A stretch of 64,000 bases of DNA, from NCBI RefSeq assembly GCF_000327385.1, contig NW_008709504.1:62001-126000 (forward strand). The letters are read 5' to 3'. The translations under genes and the position numbers were made by a program. The notes under the pieces are model-generated. The model was not told the DNA's origin and searched no databases. It worked only from the letters and a program-made list of their open reading frames with translations. The first letter of the stretch is position 1; the number at the start of each line of letters is the position of its first letter. This document shows, one piece after another, positions 57,251 through 64,000 of the stretch. The DNA comes from Lottia gigantea. Its lineage: Eukaryota; Mollusca; Gastropoda; Lottiidae.

Positions 57251-57817
57251 CACATATCCATGATACGATAAAAACTTTTTACGTCTCGAAAGGAAAGCTA
57301 TAAAACCTTAAATTTCACGAACGTGTATCGGGCAATTTTTTTTATAAAAGATTTACACCAGGTGCTCTAGAAGGGTTACAGTTAGTAGGTACTCCTCTTG
57401 TTTCTCTCACAGCAAGAGTCCCTACATGACGTAGTTGATGACATTTAAAAGCTGATAGCACATGTAACAGAAACACGACGGGATACGGTATGACACACCT
57501 CTTTAATAACATAACGTTTAAACACAATTTACACGTGTCGCCATTAGATGAAATGAAGGGAGTAAACATGGGAATATATTGCAACAGAGTGGATGTTCGT
57601 TTACAACCTTCGTTGATGTCAGCAAACCTAACAGTATGAGTTGGCCTAATGACTATTTTATTTTGTCGTTCAACTTTAAATCACCTTAATTCCGAGCTTG
57701 AGAATTTAATTAATGTTCTGGTAACTTAATTATCTTCGTCTCGCCAGTTCCAATCGCTGTCTCTAACTAACTATACATATAACATGTCCAACACGCATTC
57801 TTCAACCATTTCACAGT
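57251..57817. other. No gene seen
   Basis: An 80-codon minus ORF at 57342-57584 is unrecognised and has no splice support. Confidence 0.35.
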
Positions 57818-57819
57818 CT

Positions 57820-58085
57820 TTCTGACCGTTTGATTAATCTTGAAATAACGATAGATGATCAAAAGGTTTAAGTTTGTCACAATCGGATGGATTGAATCGA
57901 CAGAAATTGGATCGGAGTCTATGTTTTATAAATATTCCACGCACGTTGGGACAGCATAGTGCAAAAAGAGCAGATACTTTCATTACTATTCTAATACTTT
58001 CCAGACGATTGATTAATATTGAAACAACGATCAAAAGCTTAAAGTTGTCGCGGGTTGGATTGGCTTCAGTCTGGTTTAAATCCAA
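57820..58085 (+). repeat. Direct repeat, ~60-bp copies about 176 bp apart
   Basis: GTTTGATTAATCTTGAAATA ... GATCAAAAGGTTTAAGTTTG (57827 on) and GATTGATTAATATTGAAACA ... GATCAAAAGCTTAAAGTTG (58006 on), each followed by TCG..GGTTGGATTG or GGATGGATTG. Confidence 0.75.
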
Positions 58086-58124
58086 TCTAAAGTCGATTAC
58101 GAAAATGTAAATGTAAATGTATGA

Positions 58125-58185
58125 AGCTGAAAGGATCAAGGCCAAGAGGTTTGCCAAGGACCAGTTGGATCAGAACTGTTGTTTT
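58125..58185 (+). repeat. Family H, single partial unit
   Basis: AGGCCAAGAGGTTTGCCAAG then GACCAGTTGG. Confidence 0.6.
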
Positions 58186-58743
58186 CTTCTTCTTTGATGC
58201 AATGATATCTGTCACAGAATTGGTGACGATTGACAATTTTATCAAGGACGAGCTTTTTTGTCACACATGTTTATATATGTAGCTCATATTGCCCTACACG
58301 TGAAATCTAATAATCCATCAGAAATATCCCAAGCATGTATCCCTTCATGTTTTATGTTTGTAGCTAATAATGCCCTGTTTTTCTTTGATATTCTTAGTTA
58401 TGTTTTATGTTATTTAGTAAACAAAAGCTTAGAAAATTTCGATTCTATAAAAAAACAAAGTCAATCTTTATTACCGAGAGAACAATGGAGAGTACGATAT
58501 GAAGAGGTCGCTTGATTAAATTCTCAATATGTTCGTCTATTATTTCAAACTCAAGTCTATTGTTCAGCCCGGGGTTTAACTTGAGTGTTATTATTAACGA
58601 AGACTGTTTATTAACAATTTTGACCCAAAGATCGAGTGGAATTGATCATATTGTTGTAGAACAAGGCAAACACGAGAAAATGCAATTAGGTCCCATGTCG
58701 CAGGGCAATTGTTCATTTGTTAATAAGACTGAGAAAAAACCAA
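58186..58743. other. No gene seen
   Basis: ORFs of 85 and 78 codons (58258-58515, 58512-58748) have no recognised domain; the second ends inside the E array. Confidence 0.35.
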
Positions 58744-58985
58744 AGTGACTCGATGAGTAGACAAAACAATAAAAACACTACGTAACGTTACAACAGAGTG
58801 ACTCGTTCAGAAGACAAAATAATAAAACACTATGTAACGTTACAACAGAGTGACTCGTTCAGTAGACAAAACAATAAAAACACTACGTAACGTTACAACA
58901 GAGTGACTCGTTCAGAAGACAAAACAATAAAAACAATACGTAACGCTACAACAAAGAGACTCGTTCAGAAGACAAAACATAAGTC
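58744..58985 (+). repeat. Tandem array E, 53-bp unit, about 4.5 copies
   Basis: GTGACTCG starts at 58745, 58798, 58850 and 58903, with a final diverged unit near 58955. Unit: GTGACTCGTTCAGAAGACAA, AACAATAAAAACACTACGTA, ACGTTACAACAGA. The overlapping palindromes TACGTA and AACGTT sit in every good unit. Inverted relatives at 4345-4475 and 21195-21245. Confidence 0.95.
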
Positions 58986-59929
58986 TGTTATAAATGCAGG
59001 ACATCTGGAATGGTCATTTTTGTATTGTGTACTGGAATGACCTTAATATACTGTGTTACGATGAAGACAAACACAACACTCGAAGGGAAGGATAATACGG
59101 TTTTATCTAAGGTAAGGCGGTATAAGAAGAGATCGAAACCAATAATCTGATCGTTGACCCAACAGGTGACAATAATACTGTTTATAGATCATCTCGTAAC
59201 AGACAATAAATAGATAATAATGGGTCTACCAGGTGCGCTAGTATCATCTATCAAACCAACAAAATTACTCAATCGAACCAATCCAACTACCTAGTCTGTG
59301 ATATAAGTTGAATGGAAGCGAACGTTAACTTGTCATCTACCAATCAACCTCTTACATACTTATATATAGACGACTACGTGTCAAGTGGCGATTCGGATCT
59401 GTCAACAAGAGCGGGACGCTGATGTTTGATAAATGGACCGACCACTAACAGCCAAGATCAACCGGATGGTCGCTTATTTCGACTCAGTCCACCGTCAATA
59501 TCCCGACGTCGGTGTATATTGGTCCATTTAATCAGGCCAGTCTCTAGCTACAGTCGCAGAATATCTAATTTCTCTAATCTTTCTTTCTCGCAAGGTCGAT
59601 CTGAGATCTCCATTATGATACAGAATGGAATCAGGTGTTCCGCACAATAAAACAGACATCAGAAGATTTTATTTATATTTTATGCTTATAATTATATTCC
59701 CCTTCTATTAATCAGTAGATCTACCGGTTAGAAATATGGTAGTAAAAATGCAATAATTCCTTTCTACACCTAGCTACAGGGTTTGTACTAAATTGGAACG
59801 CGGTATCAATATGGAATATAGGTGTGGCGTCATGTAGGGTATGCTTACTTTTCTTGACACCTGATACCACTTTTCATTATAAAATGCTTACTCCTTTATG
59901 ACTGATATACTTCCTCATGTGAAAAGTCC
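58986..59929. other. No gene seen
   Basis: A 74-codon ORF at 59426-59650 is Ser/Arg-rich and unrecognised. Confidence 0.35.
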
Positions 59930-60005
59930 GTAAGCTGCTATCAATGTTTCGTTTTGGATATTGGGCTTCGTTTTGCGGTTCGGATCGTTAATACTTGGTT
60001 TCTTT
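59930..60005 (+). repeat. Dispersed repeat D copy
   Basis: ATCAATGTTTCG, TTTTGGATATTGGG and TGCGGTTCGGATCGTTAATA pair with 3063-3160. Confidence 0.5.
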
Positions 60006-60414
60006 CTTCGGACGTGTTCAATAGACGTTTTGCTGAATGAGCACACAGGAGTCTTGGTTTTATTTCATGCTGTAAATGGCACCTTTTTATATATAAAGAA
60101 CACTTTGTACCATTAGTTTTACAAACACTGTTCTGTATTACGATAACCTCTACATTAACCCTTCAAACACTGGTATTCACGTCAGGAAATAATCAACGTG
60201 TTTTAAGTGGCCTTTCACATGAATAAAAGGGTTAATTCAGAGAAAGTTTTCATCAACAAACTGACAGTTGACGATCTCCTCGCCAACCACTCTATAGTCC
60301 TGTAACTACACTATAACTTCCAGGCTCTTGTCGGTAATATTGATATTCTACATGGCGAGAACTTGTAATTACCCGTTCTCACTTTTTTATCACTGTTTCT
60401 TCCGGTCTTGAGAA
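60006..60414. other. No gene seen
   Basis: Unique AT-rich sequence. Confidence 0.3.
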
Positions 60415-60640
60415 GACAAATGAATGAATAAAAAGGAAGTTAAAGGAATGAATGAAAATCTCACCCTTTTTTTTTATCTCTTGTATAATTTCTGTCGTGT
60501 GAAATAGATGGAGAATAAAATGGGAAGGACACAAGAGGAATGAATACAATAACTGTCTGGAAGGAATAATAGCAATGAATGATCGTACTATAGAATGAAT
60601 ACAATGGAATTGTATGAAAGTAAAAAGAATAAATATAAGG
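60415..60640 (+). repeat. Decayed GAAT-rich microsatellite region
   Basis: Scattered AATGAATGAA, GGAATGAAT and GAATGAATACAA blocks similar to, but far more decayed than, 5274-5580. Confidence 0.5.
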
Positions 60641-61254
60641 ACGGTAGGGAGAAGGAAAGTACGTTAAAATTTCAAAACAAGATCTAATATCTAAAAGAAA
60701 TCAAGAGAAAACAAACGAATGATGAAAATATATTTATTGCGTGAATCTAAATGTAGTTCTACATCCGTCTAAAATGTAACTCAAGATACAGCACCAATGA
60801 AAATATGATAATTGACAGTTGGATATGAATCGGGAGACTTGCGTCTTACTGAAACCAATATCAAAAAAGAAAAGAGATGATGAATGAATGTGACAGAAAC
60901 AAAAAATACGCCAATCGACCTAGATTTCTAAAATCTATAAGTTTGATTAAATTATTTTTTGTCTCTTCTAATTTTTTCGACCAGTTCCTGGACTAGCTGT
61001 CAATCAATAATTTTTAATCTTTCCCGGTTTCTTTTTCCACAAAAATGTGATCTCAATGAAGTTAATAAATCACTCAGTTCGGTTCCAGATTTGGGTCAAG
61101 GGAAGGATTATGTTGAGCGATGCGGTCACAGTTTTTAATATTCATCTTTACAAAAAACCTAGCTCATTAAAATACAATGCTGTTGGTTATGTCTAAAAAA
61201 AAGTGCACAAAAGTAGACCGTAAAAGTTCTTAATGAATTATCGAAACCATCTTT
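60641..61254. other. No gene seen
   Basis: Unique AT-rich sequence. Confidence 0.3.
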
Positions 61255-61515
61255 TGAAAACAAAGTTAGATTATATTACAACGTCGTCAAATTATGCTAC
61301 AACGTCCGCAAATAACCCTACAACGTCAAATTCTACAACGTCAAAATACAATGTCAATTTATATACTACAAAGTATAATTATACTACAACGTCATATTAT
61401 ACTACGCCATACACTATAACGTCCGCAAATTATTTTAATAAGTCAAAGTATGCAAATAAGTTTACAACGCCAAACATAACATCGTCAAATTATACTACGT
61501 CATCTTTGAAAACTC
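61255..61515 (+). repeat. Irregular ACAACGTCAAATTAT repeat with a Thr/Asn/Ser/Tyr frame
   Basis: TACAACGTC or close variants recur about every 18-30 bp with AAATTAT between. A 98-codon ATG ORF (61233-61529) reads it as TTS/SNYTTS-rich peptide. No signal peptide or domain. The irregular spacing keeps frame for about 250 bp, which is mildly unusual, but I treat it as a repeat. Confidence 0.5.
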
Positions 61516-61614
61516 CACAAATCACATGACCTAATAAACTATTTGCACTTCACGTTATTGCTTTACTTCGGCACTCATTACAATGGTAACTTTGGAAACA
61601 ATGTCTTCTTTGTG

Positions 61615-61745
61615 CACAGACTCGACTATCGCCCACCTAAACTCAACAATGTGTATTCTATTCTCAGATATTTCAATTGCACCCCAACACACTTGACTAT
61701 CGCCCACCTTAACTTATGTATTGTACTCGCCGATATTTCACGCTT
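61615..61745 (+). repeat. ~71-bp direct repeat, 2 copies
   Basis: GACTATCGCCCACCTAAACT ... CAGATATTTCA and GACTATCGCCCACCTTAACT ... CCGATATTTCA. Confidence 0.75.
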
Positions 61746-62264
61746 GGATGGTGTAACAACATAAGACGTTCTTCAAAATTGATTTCAGACGAATCTTAGA
61801 AGAACAAAACGTATTATTAAAAACCATTAGTGGTTGTAGATCGATGGCCGGCGGAACCGGGACATTATGGAATTTCTAAGAGAGGTTACTGACAAACTCC
61901 AGATTAACTTCTATCGTTATTGACCCGAGCTAAGTACTTTTCACGTATCCAATCCTCCCTTGAAGATGACTCTTACAACTATCTACTTGAAGGTGTCAAA
62001 TAATTCGATATAGTGTGCCAGAATGCCACTAAAAGTGTTTAAATAAGCCATGTTATCGCATTATCGTTGTATTTGTTTCGTTCATAGAACTCAGAACATA
62101 TCAATTCTGGTTGTTTTACTAGCATGAAAAAAGATCAACCGATTCTGACAGAATTTCCCTTACTGCACACTGCAACAGCCTGAAACGAAGTACAAGTATT
62201 CAACCATTTTGAGCAGATAAATAAGATGAAATACCAATAACGTAATCAGCTATTTAGACTCCCC
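61746..62264. other. No gene seen; SINE end fragment near 62150
   Basis: TTTCCCTTACTGCACACTGC then AACAGCCTGAAAC (62152-62185) is a family S 3' fragment. Confidence 0.4.
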
Positions 62265-62395
62265 GAAAGGATATTTTGGAGTAAATTAATTCTTCTACGG
62301 AATTGTCTCGGAACAAATTGGTAAAATTGATGAACACCAAATATATCAAAATAACATGATTAACTATGTGGACTCTCTGAAAGGATTAATGGATC
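62265..62395 (-). repeat. Family F, two inverted diverged units
   Basis: Plus strand AACTATGTGGACTCTCTGAA then AGGATTAATGG (62361 on) and AGCTATTTAGACTCCCCGAA then AGGATATT (62248 on) are the reverse of the F unit. Confidence 0.6.
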
Positions 62396-62949
62396 AATTC
62401 TGTGATTACAACAGAGTGAAGCAATTCCTCTTTAAAAAATTAGGCTTGGAACACAATATAGAAGCTCTAAAATGATGAATTAGTTAAGAGTCTTTCAAGT
62501 CGGACAATGATAAACTGAAACCGACGAGAGAACACTGAACTACCCATATATTTTAACATCACTCGGACAATGGTTGGAACGTCAGGATTTTCTGAAATTA
62601 GGATCCTTTCAAGCTAACAAATTATTATGACAGATGACCGAATTCTATTGCCTTAGTTCCGAGATCCTGGGTTCTTTTGTCCGCTGAGATGAGATGATCA
62701 TCTTTTGTCGGTTGGTAAGATGAATGTATCGGGGCGTACTTCCATCTTGGTTTGGCCAGCGTCACGGAGTCTAACTTTCTATTGACAAAATATTCAGCTA
62801 TTCTGAGATATTATGAATACCGGGAATCGTGTCTCTTGAGTTGTTATCTTGACACAAATGGTCTAATGATGATGAGGACTATGGGCAACGTTCCGACAAT
62901 TTACTGGACTTACAGTAATAATTATAGATACTAGTAATCGTGTATCAGT
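62396..62949. other. No gene seen
   Basis: A 60-codon ORF at 62752-62934 is unsupported. Confidence 0.3.
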
Positions 62950-63330
62950 ATCCGCCCGGGATTTGGAAATGTTAAACTTTACTGCTGGGGCTATAGATTT
63001 TATTTATCATGAAAACGTACAAAGCATACCCGACATTCAATTTTAAAAGTATACCCTGAGAACACATTCAGGAAATTTTAATTTAGCCAGGGATTTGAAA
63101 ACATTTACATTTACTGCTAGAGATAAGATTAAATCGCAAGAAGCTGTAGTCTAATCCCTGAGCGAGATGGAAAAAGATGGCATACCCTTTCCGCTTGGGC
63201 TATGTAAATGTTAACTTTTACTTCTGGAGCTAAAGATAATAATTACTTTAAGAGGCTGCAGTTATATTTCTGAGCGAGGTGGCTAACTAACACATTGGGT
63301 TCTACCCCAAATTCGGATTATTTATTTCTG
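62950..63330 (+). repeat. ~110-130-bp degenerate tandem repeat with tRNA-like ends
   Basis: Three blocks share (G)GGATTTGGAAATGTTAAACT or AAATGTTAACTTTTACTTCT, followed by GCTGGGGCTATAGAT, GCTAGAGATAAGAT or GGAGCTAAAGATAAT. Two end in CTGAGCGAGATGG or CTGAGCGAGGTGGCTAAC. The last is followed by GGGTTCTACCCC, a box B-like site, so the unit may carry a decayed tRNA-like segment. Confidence 0.5.
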
Positions 63331-64000
63331 GAAAATTTAACTAAATTTTAGGTCATTCACTTTGCGACAAGGATGTCAGAATGCGTGAGTTAGTAAAACA
63401 TGACTGGACAGCCTATCTATTCATCTTTAATGTATAATGCCTCCCGCCGAGGCCTACCATTTGTACACATTAGTGTTCTAATTTCTAGTCTTTGTTCCCC
63501 AGGGAGTATACTGCTCCAATCAAGTCACTATCTCTTGTTTACCAGTTCAATTTTCTTATCGCACTCTTTGTCATTAGATATGACTCTGTCACGATCATTT
63601 GGCATCAAACAGAACTCTGTCGATGACCTCTGTCGTGACTAGTTAGCAAAGAAACGCTGTGGTATCTTGGCGTATCCTTTTTTGTTTTCTCCAAGCTACT
63701 ACACGTATCATCGATGTTCTGGTGACATCGCTTGTTTTAGATCATTTAATAATCAACCAATCCAGATATACTCTGTTCAATAAAAAAAAATCATCTGACG
63801 ACATGGGTGTGCATCGCTTGTCAAAGGTCATTTTATATTATATCAAATCAAATACTAAATGGTATCATTTATAATAATTATTTATAATTTATAGGGTATA
63901 TTTCCAGAATGTATATTTCCGTATGTACGCTTCTAATTTTATTTTGTTTAAGCAGGTCTCGGGTTAAAGCGGGGATCAGGTCCTTTCCCCCTGGGTACGT
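63331..64000. other. No gene seen
   Basis: ORFs of 71-80 codons at 63400-63874 lack recognised domains. AT-rich to about 63950, then slightly more GC-rich to the window end. Confidence 0.35.

Overview
This is an AT-rich eukaryotic window that is almost entirely non-coding. It holds one convincing protein-coding exon, several classes of interspersed repeat, and an unusually large number of tandem arrays. A tRNA-headed SINE with a conserved middle region (GTTCGGATGGGACAATAAAC, then GTGCACGTTAA, then GACAGTTGGAAATCG) is of the kind I associate with mollusc genomes. The receptor exon is clearly animal. A gastropod or other mollusc is my best guess, but it is an inference. I see no operon, rRNA, intact tRNA gene, CRISPR array, long retroelement ORF or virus-like element.

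Genes. The exon at 7571-8252 (minus) encodes a signal peptide and the first half of a natriuretic-peptide-receptor / receptor-guanylate-cyclase ligand-binding domain, and ends at a clean splice donor. I could not find its downstream exons; they should lie at lower coordinates or beyond the left edge. A second, much weaker exon candidate (Cys-rich, preceded by an acceptor-like site) lies at 48034-48312 (plus). All other longish ORFs are either satellite arrays whose unit is a multiple of 3 bp, or unsupported.

Repeats, using the labels of the feature list. S: the SINE, near-complete at 1-275, with bodies and 3' tails scattered throughout. B: tandem arrays whose unit carries the SINE 3' tail (AGTAGGACGTAAAACTCC), at 12.1-12.95 kb (51 bp, plus), 32.86-33.57 kb (51 bp, minus) and 42.9-43.9 kb (41 bp, sharing the tail core). 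A: a 50/59-bp unit (GTGTATCAGAGACAC), array at 2.3-2.8 kb with relics at 12.0, 24.1 and 41.2 kb. F: a 64-bp unit (CAGAGAGTCCACATGGC), arrays at 6.2, 46.2 and 54.4 kb with single copies elsewhere. H: a ~75-bp unit (ATTACCAAGAGGTTTGG), arrays at 17.7, 28.4 and 52.2 kb. E: a 53-bp unit (TACGTAACGTTACAAC), array at 58.7 kb, inverted copies at 4.35 and 21.2 kb. I: GTGTTTCAGATACACAATC units at 22.4, 40.2, 45.0 and 53.7 kb. Local arrays with no recognised dispersed copies include a 45-bp satellite (14.2-16.15 kb), a 28-bp satellite (23.4-23.9 kb), a 115-bp array (25.9-26.4 kb), a 147-bp recent duplication (31.5-31.8 kb) and a ~130-bp array (29.3-29.8 kb).

Layout. 0-9.3 kb: SINEs, array A, GAAT microsatellite, array F, receptor exon. 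9.3-17 kb: arrays B and 45-bp. 17-34 kb: H, SINE tails, 28-bp, 115-bp, H again, 147-bp, inverted B. 34-46 kb: mostly unrecognised sequence, then the 41-bp array. 46-64 kb: F, foldback element, H, I, F, a small MITE-like palindrome, E, then degenerate repeats. The main pattern is that the same repeat families occur both as single dispersed copies and as local tandem expansions. This suggests tandem amplification of the ends or interiors of mobile elements. Repeat counts and boundaries are by eye and approximate to a few bases.
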